Shown one piece after another: positions 1 to 11,677 of a DNA stretch of 64,000 nt; positions within the stretch are counted from its first letter, which is position 1; each line of letters opens with the position of its first letter. The stretch covers positions 1,178,001-1,242,000 of the forward strand of contig NW_020194626.1 in NCBI RefSeq assembly GCF_002865645.1. The letters run 5' to 3'. Made by a program: the position numbers and the translations under genes. This DNA comes from Hyaloscypha bicolor E (Eukaryota; Ascomycota; Leotiomycetes; Helotiales; Hyaloscyphaceae). The notes below the pieces were generated by a model. It was not told where the DNA came from. It saw only the letters and a program-made list of their open reading frames with translations, and made no database searches.

Positions 1-2068
1 ACAACATATATCTGGTGACAACATGAATTACGAGGAGTTCCGGACAGCAACGGATACTCAATGGCGCCGATTCTACCGTTTGCTGCTAGAACTAGACAAG
101 CAACGTGGTGAAGCTATGTCGCTGGTCATTGATCCTCAAGGGGAGATGCCTTGGGTAATCTTGGCGGACGGAATCACTGCAATTCGAGACTGTAGTGGCC
201 TCGAGAAAATTTGGCATAACAACGGAATGGTACCCGCAGGAACTCAACACATAGCTCGGCCACTCTTCGCTGCAGCCTCGTTCAGGGACTCGCTGTCTGA
301 CCATTTCATCCACGGTTGCAAGGCCATGCTTCTAGAAGAGATATTCCAGGAGCCGTCATTGACCGATCCTGCGAGGATGCGTGCATTCTACGATAAGTGC
401 GACTTCTCCAACCAGATAGGCGACGATGAATATTCTCAACTTGTGAGTGGCCTCGGTGGAGACTTCAAAGGTGTCACCCAACATGTCTATCAAGCAATGC
501 TTGAACTTATGAACACTGCCGAAGATTTTGACAAGAGGCCACAAGTTCTTCCGCTCGCAGAATTCGGAAACAAACTGGTACTGAAAGGAGTTCAGGAGAC
601 GACTGAATTGCATCGCAATGTCTGCCTCGACCAGCTGATTTTCCTCGTCCTGTTAGAAGTGGAGGTCAACCATGGGGAAGAGGGAATTCAGTTCGAGACC
701 GCAGCAGTTTTTGGTCAACTCATGCCAATGTTCGCGAGGCTTGAGTTGGTAAATTGGCTTGCGAGCACGCAGATTTCTCTACCGCTTAAGAAGGTTGAGC
801 GCTCCAACTCCATCTCCGAGAAGGCCACGAGCCCTACGAGGAAGCCACCGCCAAGATTGGAGACATTGACAGTTTTAGAAGGCGTGCTTCGACACTTGTT
901 CGGATTGGATCTACGAAGAGACGAGACCCTGTCCTCGGTTGTCACTGAGGTCATAATACAGATCTGCGCCCTTGACAGCGAATATGAGGCACCTCCTGCC
1001 GTTATACAATGCTTTTTGCTCAAGCATGACCGGGCCGATCTTGCCATAGAGTTCTCAAGATTTGCTGGCCGCGATGCGTTCTCCACCTATATTCAGGGAA
1101 GAGCATGTCTTGCCGCCAATGAACCCCTCACAGCCTCAATGCTCTTCAAGAAGGCTGCGTTCGGAATGGGTAAGAGCCTCCACTAACTTCAGAAAGAATG
1201 ATGCTAATTACATCTAGCATATCCAAATCCAAAGAAGAGAACCGATCATCGTAGCGCTGGTTACCTTGACGAGACCGAGAGGAATCTCTTGAACGCAGGT
1301 GTGCCAGAGTACTACGCTCATATTGTTGCACTATTTGACAGAGAGAAAATGTACTCTTTTGTCATTGATTTTGCAAGACTGTCTCTCCAATTCATGAAGG
1401 TTGGCAACCAAGAACCTCAAGCAATCCTGCTCCGAACAGAGATGCATAGTCGTCTCTTCAATGCTGCCATTCAAACGGCACGCTTCGAGCTCGCCTACTC
1501 TATTCTTGCCCTTTTCACCGACAATGCGCTTCAGCATTCCTCTGTCAGGACTCTCGTGACCAAGATGTGCGAGTCCTCCTATGCTTCTCAACTTACCGAG
1601 CTCCCTTTTATTGGCCTTCAAGACGCCGTGGACTCAATCCTGGCTCAGAAATGCCAAAGCATTGTGGATGTCACAGTCGGCGTCCCATACCACAAAATCC
1701 TCTACGCCTGGCGAATCAAGCGAAGTGACTTCCGCGGTGCCGCGACCATTTCTCTCGAACGCCTGCAACGACTCCAACAATCCGGAGATGGCGACAAGAT
1801 AATCGGTGAAGATGGCCTCGAGACTCCCGTCACAAAACAGTACATCGCACTTATCAATGCGCTGAGCTGCGTAGAACCAAAACAAGCTTGGATCCTATCT
1901 GAAGAACCTCCACGGAAAGGGGCCACCGGAAAGAACAGTCAACAGAAGAGGAAGGTGGTTACTCTGGATGATCTGAGGAGGGCTTACCAGGAGGAGCTAG
2001 ATCGCATTGCTGCGATCCAAAATAATCAGTTTGCATTTGCAGGGGGAGATGAGATGGATGTTTTATGA
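1..2068 (+). CDS. NUP120: Nucleoporin Nup120/Nup160, C-terminal part (5' end outside window)
   Basis: This is the C-terminal half of the Nup120/Nup160 scaffold nucleoporin of the Y-shaped (Nup84) complex at the nuclear pore. The frame is open to the window edge, so the gene is partial; the ATG at 23 is probably internal. There are two exons: up to 1169 and 1218-2068, with a 48-nt intron (1170-1217) bordered by GTAAGA and CTAG. Family signatures include GVPEYYAHIVALFDRE just after the junction and the closing stretch AAIQNNQFAFAGGDEMDVL, as I remember from fungal Nup120. The visible part is helical with no membrane segment, as expected for an alpha-solenoid. It converges on VPS26, leaving about 300 bp between stop codons with nothing recognisable. 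Identification is by family memory and not by a database search. Confidence 0.88.
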
Positions 2069-2368
2069 TTTGAGCCAGTAAGGCCGGGCAGAGAGCATGG
2101 CGTGATATGGAGCCTGGAGTGAGATTCTGTAAAACAGATAGCAGATACTGCGCCTTACAGGTGGAAATGCTGATGACCTTCCTACAATCCAGCGCCATGA
2201 AATCAACGCAGTCAAATACAATCTCAACCAGTGGGACCAGGATAGCGAAGCTTATGATGAATTTCCTTTCTTCATATCTCCCATAATCGCCGTAAGAGCT
2301 TTAAGCTCCAAACCTCTATGTTACAAGTGAACAGCATTGACTTTCATTACTCCTTCCATTCATATCGC

Positions 2369-3485
2369 TTACGCTGCCTGCGGAACCTGCGCTCTCTCTG
2401 GTGGTGGTGCACCTGCGATCTGAGTTTGCTGCCCCGCACCAGCTGCAATTTCTGGTGCTTGACGGTAAAGCACGATTTCGGATTGCTTGAAGTAGCGTCG
2501 TGCATCTGGACGTTGTTAGACATGTCGAAAGAGGGGAGGGACTGAAGCAGCTTGCCTTCGTCAATAAGCACGAGACTGAGGTAATATCTGGTAGAGTACT
2601 TCTTGTTGACTTCCCGGAATGTGGGGGTAAGATCAAACCCCCCAAGGAAGAGTCTGATGGGAATAGTTTCTCCTCTTGATGGAGAGCCATCCATGATCTA
2701 ACAAATGTCAATAGGTTTATTGGAAGCTGAGACCAGATGACTGACCTCGAACCTGACCAAAGTCTCACTCTCATTATATTGATTAGGCGCTGCGCCAGTC
2801 GTCTCCCGCCTGATAATCGAAAGCTCCATATGCTTGATCTTCAGTCTGACGAGAAGGAAGTATATGCGCCCTACAATGACATCTTTCAGATGGTACTTTG
2901 ACTTTGAGTACTCGAATTCGATGTGGAGACAGTCTTCAATACCAACGTCCATCTTGATTGAGCTGTTCATCTCAGGTGGTATCCTGTACGAGTACACCCA
3001 GATATCCTTCTCTCTGATTACGTCCGCCATTCTTCGGGATACGGTAACGCGGACGAAGTATCTGAGTCTGACATTGATGCCGCTGTAGGACTCATATTGT
3101 TTTTCGACATTCTTGAAGTTGAAATCAAAGGCTTGAGGATGTTGAAGGTCTCCAGGCGCAGCTAGCTCTTGGCCCAAGGAGAGGAATTCGTAGTGGTTTC
3201 CGCGGTCAAAGAACATTTCTGTGCCGCAGGTGAGTATATATACTGCAGCATTCTGCATTGAGACCTACCAATGGTCCCGATAAATTGAACCTTGATTCCA
3301 GTATGTTCCAATCTCTTTCCATCCTTCGGTCGTATCGTGACAGCGCCTTTCACAGACTCTCCGTCTTTGTAAAGCGGTGCCTTTTCTCTGCGGCCCTTCT
3401 CCGTCTTCATATCCACCATCTGCCGGTCGTCTCCATCATCCAGGACAATGTCGATGTCGACTGGCGTCGAGAAGAAGTATGCCAT
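2369..3485 (-). CDS. VPS26: Vps26, retromer subunit (Pep8 family)
   Basis: Vps26 is an arrestin-fold subunit of the retromer cargo-recognition complex for endosome-to-Golgi retrieval. The model has four exons: 3485-3269, 3218-2746, 2697-2556 and 2505-2369, giving 322 aa, the usual length. The start is the ATG at 3485 (MAYFFSTPVDIDIVLDDGDD); an upstream in-frame Met exists, but the family begins here. Conserved blocks include RLEHTGIKVQFIGTIEMFFD across intron 1, EFEYSKSKYHLKDVIVGRIY and IPIRLFLGGFDLTPTFREVN. Intron 3 (2555-2506, 50 nt) starts with GCAAG rather than GT, has a TCTAAC branch point and ends in CAG. It must be removed to join LVLIDE to DARRYFKQSEIVLYRQ. The C-terminal tail is Ala/Pro/Gln-rich. 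Confidence 0.93.
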
Positions 3486-3782
3486 CTTAACAGTGTCTTT
3501 TCCAAGGCCTCCGAGCGGCTGATTGATTGTACTGGAAGACGCGCAAGTGAGTTTGATGTCGGATTGGCAGCTCGCAGGCACAACCGACAGCACGAGCCAC
3601 AAGGCTGCGGCCAGCCTTTTCAATGCACGGGCTTGACAACGTCCAAACTTTCTCGACTCTCACGACAGACCAGCATAGCACAACAACCCTACGAAAAGGT
3701 ACCGCCTGTCGAAAGAGGTCCAGCTGTCCTGAAGCCATCCTGTTCGCGCCGCACACAGGCAGCGACTACGAAACCTTCCGCA
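3486..3782. promoter_or_regulatory. Shared divergent promoter of VPS26 and LSM8
   Basis: The 297 bp between the two start codons must hold both core promoters and both 5' leaders. I see no convincing TATA box. Bidirectional use is inferred from gene layout only. Confidence 0.5.
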
Positions 3783-4207
3783 ATGTCTCTCCAAAACTAT
3801 GTCAACAGTAAGCTCCCCTTTCCTCTCTCCCTTGACTTCACAGTTCTTTTGCAAAGCTTACAGCCCATTCTGACAGCCGGGTAGAGAAGGTCCTGGTATT
3901 GACCAGCGATTCAAGAACGCTGGTGGGAATGCTGCTTTCATGCGACCAGATGACAAATTTGGTAGGTCTCCACTGCCTTGAATTATTACAATCGGATGCT
4001 GAAAACATTCAGGTGCTGTCACAAACTACAGAACGCATTATACGACCACCAGATGATCCAGAACCGTCGAGTGAGGTTCCCCATGGGCTGTATTTGATTA
4101 GAGGGGACAATGTGGTTGTCGTTGGCCTAGTGGATGAGGAATTAGATGACAGTATCAACTGGCTGGCAGTTAGAGGAGCTGTTGTTGGGGGAGTCAAGCA
4201 TTCATGA
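3783..4207 (+). CDS. LSM8: LSm8, U6 snRNA-associated Sm-like protein
   Basis: LSm8 defines the nuclear LSm2-8 ring that binds the 3' oligo-U of U6 snRNA. The three exons are 3783-3807 (only 25 nt), 3885-3961 and 4013-4207. The introns are 77 and 51 nt, and the product is 98 aa, the usual length. Splicing yields MSLQNYVNKKVLVLTSDSR, then the Sm1 block GMLLSCDQMTNLVLSQTTER. The Sm2 block LYLIRGDNVVVVGLVDEELD carries the RGDN signature of LSm8. The tiny first exon explains why the start is easily missed. It is divergent from VPS26 and is one of three splicing-related genes in the window. Confidence 0.95.
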
Positions 4208-4666
4208 TGAGCAATACAGAGTGATGTTGTGGAAATGGAGGGAAGAATACCAACAAGCAATGTTGCATATCTGGCGTTGGGAAGAAATCACAGATCAGCG
4301 CAAGGCCCAAATCTTGTAATTGGTCGAATATTTGCTCGGGCAGCTTGGGAAAGCTTGTTATAGTCAGTATCGCGTGTAGAAATGCGAAGCCCTTAGTGAT
4401 TTTGAAAATAAGAGTCTTGGACTACAAGACCTCTAGAGTTCCCAACTTTGATTCTGCATGCTTCGTCTTTCTGTGAAGCAAGGGCAAGACTTCAGTTAGT
4501 TAGTTCACTTATAGAACGACAACCTCTGCGAACCTTCTACTTTGGTATTCAGTAGACAATTACTAGTTATTGGAATATGTCGTTTTTATTCTATACTTCT
4601 GAGCTTAGCTGTTCGTGTGCTGATCAAAAAGGGTGCATGCCAACGTCCAAAAAAAACCCTACATAT
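4208..4666. other. Convergent intergenic region, LSM8 / nucleoside hydrolase
   Basis: This is 459 bp between two converging stop codons. It presumably holds both 3' UTRs. I see no gene, repeat or structured element. Confidence 0.6.
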
Positions 4667-6288
4667 CTAACCAAATACTCGTTCCAATAGATATGGTCCA
4701 AATTCAGCCTCGCCGGGGCTCGAGATAATCCGATTGATCCTGTTGCCTTTCGCCAGACTAAGCCAACCACCGTTGTCTCCTGGGGCATCACCCTCATCCT
4801 CAGCCTTTGCAATAGTGAGGTTCTCCATCGGGTTCGAAATGTCAACAGCGCCAGGGCTCTTGACTTGCTGTGAGACTCCCCCCTTCTTCCTATTTCGACG
4901 ATCGATGATATGCATTCCCCTTGTCCATTGACCAGCGGTCTCAACTCTTATATCTTCAGGGGCCTTGGGAGCGAGCATCCAGGATGGAGCTGATCGAGTG
5001 AGCATGTACCAAATTGGCAAAGGATCATGCAACTCTAGTCCAATGTCTGCTTGCTTCCTGGTGAGAGACTCCATCTTGTCAAGTGTCTTGTGCACAAATG
5101 CAGAAGTCCATTCCGCCAAAGGAGATCCAGCTTTGATTAGTGGGTCAAGCTTCGCTGAAACATGAGATCTTTGAAGGGTGTGAGGAGTTGTGACATCGAG
5201 GGGAAACAGGGTTAGCTTGAGCGGCCTTGACAGTTGGCGAGGGTAGGGTGCGAGAGTCGATAATTTCAACGGCAATGGAGGGAATGTTGAAGAGGGGTTG
5301 GGCGAAGTTAACGCAAAAACCCTTGCTGTTGCAACAGCATCGGCGTAGGTGTTGAACTCAGCAACAGGGGTAATGTTACCCTCCACATCAATAGCACCTC
5401 CCTGCCGGGAATATTAGTATTGTGAATTGATTGAAGAAGTATGAAGCTAGGCTTACCATCACGACTACCTCCTTGACTTTGAGGAATGTCTCAGGATCTT
5501 CTGCCGCAGCTAATGCCAAATTCGTAAGTGGGCCGACACAAACGATGGTGATCGAATCTCGAGGGTTTTCTTTGAGAAGTCGAAGCATTTCCTTATGTGC
5601 GGGGACCTGGGAAGCTCTGAAAGACGTCGTGAGAGCCGCAAGTTCTTGCGCTTCTGCCACTTCCTCGGCACTGGCCTTAGCTGTAGGTGGCTGGAATAAT
5701 GTCTTCCAAGCATCAGACGGCGAGAGATGAGGGTGCTACTAAGATTAGTACTGTTTGTTCTTTAATTACTACTTAGATCACAAACCGATATGTGAACGCC
5801 CGCCAAACCATCGATGCCATCTAAGCAGAATTGTAAGCTTTTCAACATAACTGTTCCCAACGGATGAGGGCTTACGGAAGTAATCGGCCATCAAGATCTC
5901 ATCTTCCAAAGGGTGATCAGCGCCAACCGCCACAATAGGCTTTGAAGACAACATAGCCTCGAAGCCCTCGAGTTGGCCACGAGCTTTTCGCCACTCTCGT
6001 TCTTTATCAATCACATGGAAAAGGGCAACAACATTCCGCAAACAACTTGGAGTGGTGTCAACAAGCATCACATTTTATAAATATAGTGATGTACCTCTGA
6101 ACTTCGACATTTCCATAAGTTACGGATATAAGAAGAATGTCAAGTTCTTCGGGCTTTGCCGCGAAAGCAAGGAGCATAGCCAGAACATCGTCAACGCCTT
6201 TTGGTACTTAGTTGAAAGTTCTCTTGAGTTCTTATATATCAAACCTACCAGGATCGGTGTCGATGATAATGCGGTTTAGAGCAGCCAT
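4667..6288 (-). CDS. Inosine-uridine preferring nucleoside hydrolase (IUNH family)
   Basis: The predicted enzyme hydrolyses the N-glycosidic bond of ribonucleosides to free base and ribose for purine/pyrimidine salvage. The six exons are 6288-6249, 6197-6095, 6045-5876, 5820-5786, 5735-5457 and 5401-4667, with introns of 49-55 nt, giving 453 aa. The N-terminal motif DTDPGVDD, the calcium- and ribose-binding loop of the family, is formed across intron 1. HGIDGLAGVHIS spans intron 3 and ITIVCVGPLTNLALAA matches the family core. GGAIDVEGNITPVAEFN follows intron 5. The protein is longer than bacterial members (about 310 aa) because of a C-terminal extension. No signal peptide is seen, so it is probably cytosolic. 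Substrate preference cannot be read from the sequence. Confidence 0.92.
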
Positions 6289-7202
6289 TGTTGATCAAAC
6301 TCCTTGGTCAGAGGGCACAGGGATTTGACGGGTTTCTGATGTTGACGTAGAGGTCTCTTTGACTTGAGCAGAAATGTTGAGGAACCTTCGATGAGATGAA
6401 ATGGGTGCAGTATCCTGGCTTTCTAATGATGATGGCGTGTATTGCTCCCTCAGCTCAGAACTGTGCACAGGAAGTCATTCAGATCAAAGAGTTGCGGACT
6501 AGTCCTCTTTGCGGGAAGCTTTCCTGCCAGGTGGGCAGAGCATGTCCAGACAAGGAAGGCGGTCTGATATCGGCAAAGTCGCTAAAGGGAAAGAACGAAC
6601 TGCCTCCTGGGGGACAGAAAAAGTGGCACTCCTTTCAATGTACCAAGTCATGCAGGACATTGCAAAGACTGCCTCTCTGAATGTACAACCAGACTGTTAT
6701 ACTCCAAGTCTACTGTCTTCAAATGCCCCAGAAAATCCGGAATATCCTTTTCTGCCCCTCTACTTAAATGAATGTCTAAATTTGACTTGGGATATTAAAG
6801 CTCAGCGCCGCTTTTGCCCTGCACACTTGGAAGGACGCTATAATAGCCGATAAGCCTTTCCCTCCGACGCCCGTAGTCAACCTTGTGTTGATACGTTGGC
6901 CACAACGGCAAGCTCATCACCTTCACAACCACTGGTTGGATTCGACACGTCTCCCTCCGACCGCGCGATCTTGTACAGATCTCCTCAAAGACCTTCCTAC
7001 CACTTCCCTACCTCAATACATCTATTTCCATTCCTACCGCTTCTCTTTTGGTCCCCATCCATTCAAATACGGCTACTGACTGCCAGTGTCGCTCCTGACT
7101 CGGCTGTCGATCTGGTCAATTGACCCCAACATCCCTGACATACAGACATCATCCTTCCCTAGTCTGCTACGTACCACTACTTAGTGGCACTGTGGCACGA
7201 AG
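6289..7202. other. Divergent intergenic region
   Basis: This is 914 bp between the hydrolase start and the next plus-strand start. Short open frames are present but none looks like protein. The last 300 bp are pyrimidine-rich (TCC and CTC runs), as in fungal promoters and leaders of a plus-strand gene. Confidence 0.5.
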
Positions 7203-8543
7203 ATGCCAACGGTATCTACTGTGGGTGGTTGGGCGGTTGTGATTCTTTCCGGAGTTACCTACTATTACTGGACAAACCAAAGAAAGAGCAAGAACAAACG
7301 AGCACTACCAAAGCAAGCGGGCAGGGAAGCTGAAAACCACAAAGACAAAAAGGAAAAGCGAGGTCGGAAGGATGGCAACAACAGTGGTGGTGATTCTGAG
7401 GTGAAATCTCAGAAAGAGAGAAAGAAGGTGAAGCCGTTTGTCAACGATGAACAAGCATTCACAAGCACAGCGAAGGGTACAAACGGAGATGATGAGAGCA
7501 TTAACAACCGAGAATTTGCTCGACAAATGTCGAATGCGAAGACGGGCACCCTCGCTGTTGCTAGGTCGCAGGCGGCTTTGAAGCCAAAATCAGTGAAGCA
7601 AACTCAAGCTAAGGAGAAAGCATTTGCGGAGACAAGCTCAGACAACGCAACAGCTCCGTCTTCAACCACTGGTGGAGACGCAGACGACGATCAATCACCC
7701 ATCAATTCCCCGGACTTGAGTGCGACGACCATTACCTCACCAGTCACAAACGGTGTCTCTGACATGCTAGAGAAGCCTGCTCCGGGCCCGTCAGTCCTGC
7801 GAGTTACCTCACCCACAAACCCGTCGAAAGCAAAGAAGGAAAAGATGGCTCCCACATCCGAGACCGCTGAGACCAAAAAGCAGCGCCAGAACAAGAAGAA
7901 GGCTGAAGCCAAGAAGCAACAGCGTGAGGAGGAAGAGCAACAACGAAAGATCATGATGGAGAAGCAACGACGCACTGCCCGAGAGGCTGAGGGCAGAGCT
8001 GCAAAGGATGGAAGCGCGTTCATGGCCGCCAAGGCACCATCATCTTCTGCTTGGACTGGCAAGACTCCTGATGCTCCCGCAAAAGGAAAGGTCACATCAG
8101 CAAACAACTTTGACCTTCTCGATACCGACGAGTCCTCAACCACCGCTGACGCTGCTGAGCCGACAGCAGTCAAGTCTGCCGCGAAGCCAATAGATGAAGA
8201 GATGTACGCTGATGGCCAGATCTGGGGCAGTCAACAGGCTGAGCTTGAGGCTCAGTATGCGCACATGAGCTTTGAGGATCAAGTCCAATATGCAACTGAG
8301 GCCTCAACTAGGTGGGAGATTGTCGAGAAGCACAAGAAGAAGAAGGCGGCACAGAGGAACAAGGAGCCGGCGGAGCAATCTCAAAGTTCGACTGACGATA
8401 CTCCCGACTATGCCCCCCCAAAGCCCAGTGGTCCTTCTGGCCCAGGTCAGAAGTGGGAGGTCACTTCCGAATTCATTGACGAGGACGGCATGTTGCGCGA
8501 GGAGATCAATGTGACTCAGGACTCGGAATGGGAGGTCTCATAA
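7203..8543 (+). CDS. Membrane-anchored Lys/Glu-rich protein, unknown function
   Basis: This is a single-exon frame of 446 aa that I do not recognise as a named family. A hydrophobic segment (about residues 7-24, GGWAVVILSGVTYYYW) is followed at once by a strongly basic stretch, which suggests an N-terminal signal anchor with the bulk in the cytosol. Residues about 210-265 are K/E/Q-rich and likely coiled coil. The C-terminal third is more ordered and includes MSFEDQVQYATEASTRWEIV and the acidic Trp-containing end WEVTSEFIDEDGMLREEINV. The composition recalls ER proteins with charged cytosolic tails, but that is only a resemblance. The start at 7203 is the first ATG before the hydrophobic segment. 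Confidence 0.75.
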   Translation: MPTVSTVGGWAVVILSGVTYYYWTNQRKSKNKRALPKQAGREAENHKDKKEKRGRKDGNNSGGDSEVKSQKERKKVKPFVNDEQAFTSTAKGTNGDDESINNREFARQMSNAKTGTLAVARSQAALKPKSVKQTQAKEKAFAETSSDNATAPSSTTGGDADDDQSPINSPDLSATTITSPVTNGVSDMLEKPAPGPSVLRVTSPTNPSKAKKEKMAPTSETAETKKQRQNKKKAEAKKQQREEEEQQRKIMMEKQRRTAREAEGRAAKDGSAFMAAKAPSSSAWTGKTPDAPAKGKVTSANNFDLLDTDESSTTADAAEPTAVKSAAKPIDEEMYADGQIWGSQQAELEAQYAHMSFEDQVQYATEASTRWEIVEKHKKKKAAQRNKEPAEQSQSSTDDTPDYAPPKPSGPSGPGQKWEVTSEFIDEDGMLREEINVTQDSEWEVS

Positions 8544-10333
8544 GGACGCTGCACGTCTGTTGACTTGCCGATATCGATGTGGTCCTCTAGTTGGTCAACC
8601 CGACTAACAACGGATTCTGGCTCAACATCCACATGACAACACCTCGACATTTTGGCATTTCAACACATGCAATCTTCGATTTCTTTTCCTTTGTACATTG
8701 ACGCTACCGCGTGGTTCTGCATTACAGCCTTTGGCTTTATACATCTTTGCATATGGTATGGCATTCGGGCTGGAGGGTATTGCATAACCAGCCGCAACAT
8801 GTACTCAAAATCCCCTCGATTGTTGGTGGCAAGGCGTTCGAGATTCCACTTCGTTTCGAGCACACACAAGGGGCCACAAAAAATTGCTGGGATCAAGGCA
8901 TGTTTCTTTCAAAAGATCATTTCCTTCAAAACTTCACGTGTACCATCAGAACATCAGAATTGCTGCTGCAGAGCACTGCTTGACCGTAGATGGCGCACCC
9001 CTACAATACAGGCATCAACTCTAGAACTTCCTCGTTGCAGATGACATAGCCAAGTAGGCGGCTTTGGACAAGGAAAACTCCCATGTGCATAAACAATTCG
9101 CAGTAGCTAAGCCCTAAGGATAACAAAATGAGCACGGCTCACGTTCTGCTCTGCGGGAACGTGGGACAGCTTCTATTCTATGCCGTCAATGGCAGGTGGG
9201 CACAAATTCCGACTTGCCCAATCCAGCCACACCGTTGGGAAAGTTGCCGGCGGCCCAATTAATGACCCTTTGCAGGAACATGCAGCTTTACTCTTGAAAA
9301 GGCTGTGGCATCCATAGACCTATGTTCCACTCTATCTGGACTCGAAAAAGCTTTGATTGTCAGGAAAAGAATCAACATCCGGTTTCTCTTCATTCTACCC
9401 CACTGAGCCCCCACTTTCTGCACGGTCGCGGGTTTTCCGTTGACCTGCATCTGCTTTCGCTGCCACACCAAGCACATCCCCAATCAGGCTACTGTACTGT
9501 ACGAGGACAGGGACCAGGTGCAAAGGGTCCGGATCTTGCCTCCTCCCACCTGAAACCCATTCGATGTCGTGAGGCCTCAGAACATCCAAGGACAACCGTT
9601 CTTTCGAGGTATGCCATCTTTGCGCATTTGAGGATCTTCAAAGTCCGAAAGGTGGATCCAGCGCTCTAAATTGGAGCCCACGCACTCGTCCCGTGCCAAT
9701 CAGTCTCGAGAGGAGCCATTCCACCAGCTCCGAGCCAGTTTATCAGACAGAAGAGGGGCTTCATTCTTTGACATCACACCTCCACTAACTATTCATGCGT
9801 ATCCATACACCTGGTTGCCGCAATTCGACAGCTCAAGTACCCAATACGAGGAGTCAATCTATGCGATCTTGACGTTGGATATACTCTTTGTTCAAGTTCA
9901 AGGCTCGACCTCCTCCACGAACCCACGCCGAAACAAAGCCCATTGACGAAAGACGCCCCACTGCGCCCCAAAGTCCTCAATCATTCCTAACACATCGCTC
10001 GACTGCAATTGACCCATCCGGGGGCATTCAGGCAAACTATTACGACGGGAAAGCCTGCGCCTCAATCGACTGCCCTTTCATCAGCTCAGCACAACGAACT
10101 CAGTTCAAGCTGTGCGCCTTCAGACTTCAAAAGACCCCGCCCAACATCTCCAATCTGTTTGCAAAAGACCCCCTCGCTCACAGCATATACCTTGTTGAAG
10201 ATCGTAATCGCCTCCCGAAACACCCGCAAACCACACGCAAACCCCGAAGCCAACCACAAGAAATCACTCTTCATGCATTCATAACGGAAAGCCTCCACCG
10301 CACGACAGACCCCTCCTTCATAAATCAGGGAAC
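8544..10333. other. Long intergenic / leader region
   Basis: This is 1.8 kb with no gene I can support. The last 400 bp hold an overlapping frame (9888-10463) that runs into the next start in another phase. Its Pro/Arg/Thr-rich composition looks like leader sequence rather than a conserved protein. Confidence 0.5.
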
Positions 10334-11677
10334 ATGTCTCTCGATGTTGCTCTGCAGTCTGTCGCCTTTTATGTCCTTTCCTGCAGCACTTGTGCCAAGA
10401 TCAACCATCGACGCAAAGCGAAGATACAAGCGAAGAAAGAGAGGGCCGAGAAACATGAATTAGAGACTGAACAGCCGGGACTGTACCGGCATCCATCGCC
10501 ATTTTCTACAAATCCGTATTGGACGGAGGAAATCATGATGGGCCCAGGGCCTCCGAAACAGAAGGATAAGAATGGGAGCAAGAATGCAAGCCAGAGGGCT
10601 CTCAACACAGCGGGGCAGGGAAGCAGTTATGCTGGGAGCAGTGCAATGAGTTCGGAGCCCCCAAGCAGTCCTACAGCCGGTACAGAGGGAACCCGTATTT
10701 CCGGCGATGGCTGGAATAGGAAACGATATCAAAGAGAAGACGAAGCACTATGGGGCCACGATGTTCCAGGACCAGGACAGAGAATTATCGATGCCATTGC
10801 GAAGGCTGGCTCACAAGCTGGCCGTCTGCTAGAGGGTCGATTAAGCAAAAGTGGTCCTGGGAAGGAAGAGCAAAATCCCGGGACGTATTACCTAGCGAGG
10901 AATCCTCCTGTGAATGATTTACACCCACCCGTGGTGAGCACTGCGCCCTCCAGTAGGGATGAGACAAGATGGATGCTTCAACCTCCGCCTCCAGCAAAAA
11001 TAATGGAAGGCAAAGAGAGAGTAAATAGGAGTCGCGCCGGCAGCGACCTAAGCCGGAAGGGCGGGGAAGGGACTCCACTGAGTCGGCAAGTCACTGAAAG
11101 ACTTGTGGATGCAAAGTTGCAACGAGGAGAAACTCCAACGTTTCTTGAAGTACGCTCGTCAACGTCAAGAGCCGAATCTAGATCAAAAACACCAATGTCA
11201 AGCCGTCCCAAAGCACCAAGAGATACCGGCAGCAGAAGCTCGAGTTTGGAGTCCTCTGGGTCAGAAGTACCCAGAAGGAAACGAAAACCGCCACCGATTT
11301 CAGTATCGACGTCAGCAAGAAGCTCCAGAGATACTATCGAACACGTCCCTGTCCCCTCGACTCCTCCGACCGCGTCGTCGATCAGGACTGAACAACCCAA
11401 CAGGCCAGTGCTCACGACGATTTTCGGCTCTTCAAATGTAGTTCCTCAGTCCGCCGATGGAGGAGATAATTTTCCCGCCCTTCGCGAACTGTCGGCTCCT
11501 TCTACAAATAACGCGAATGCTCGGGCTCCTTCGCCCTCTCATAGGCTCACACCAAACGCAAATGCAATGCCTGCATCGATTCCAAGCGTTGACCCCAAGT
11601 TTCCTGGCCTAGCAACGAACAAATTTCCTCCACCTACGGCAACCGAAAACGCAGGCCTTGTTGATCCCACGTCTTGA
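10334..11677 (+). CDS. Conserved-looking fungal protein of unknown function, Ser/Pro-rich
   Basis: This is a single exon of 447 aa starting at the first ATG (MSLDVALQSVAFYVLSCSTC). The N-terminus is moderately hydrophobic with two cysteines, followed by a basic amphipathic stretch (KINHRRKAKIQAKKERAEKH). A short ordered block, GLYRHPSPFSTNPYWTEEIM then GPGPP, resembles a block I recall in other filamentous-fungal proteins of unknown function. From about residue 90 the sequence is low-complexity, rich in Ser, Pro, Arg and Gly, and probably disordered. The end block FPPPTATENAGLVDPTS is also simple. No enzyme motif is visible. Membrane association through the N-terminus or its cysteines is possible but unproven. 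Confidence 0.7.
   Translation: MSLDVALQSVAFYVLSCSTCAKINHRRKAKIQAKKERAEKHELETEQPGLYRHPSPFSTNPYWTEEIMMGPGPPKQKDKNGSKNASQRALNTAGQGSSYAGSSAMSSEPPSSPTAGTEGTRISGDGWNRKRYQREDEALWGHDVPGPGQRIIDAIAKAGSQAGRLLEGRLSKSGPGKEEQNPGTYYLARNPPVNDLHPPVVSTAPSSRDETRWMLQPPPPAKIMEGKERVNRSRAGSDLSRKGGEGTPLSRQVTERLVDAKLQRGETPTFLEVRSSTSRAESRSKTPMSSRPKAPRDTGSRSSSLESSGSEVPRRKRKPPPISVSTSARSSRDTIEHVPVPSTPPTASSIRTEQPNRPVLTTIFGSSNVVPQSADGGDNFPALRELSAPSTNNANARAPSPSHRLTPNANAMPASIPSVDPKFPGLATNKFPPPTATENAGLVDPTS

Noticed and set aside
9888..10463. Open frame of 191 codons overlapping the start of the gene at 10334
   Set aside because: It is in another phase, is Pro/Arg/Thr-rich and shows no domain. It is better read as leader sequence, possibly a uORF.
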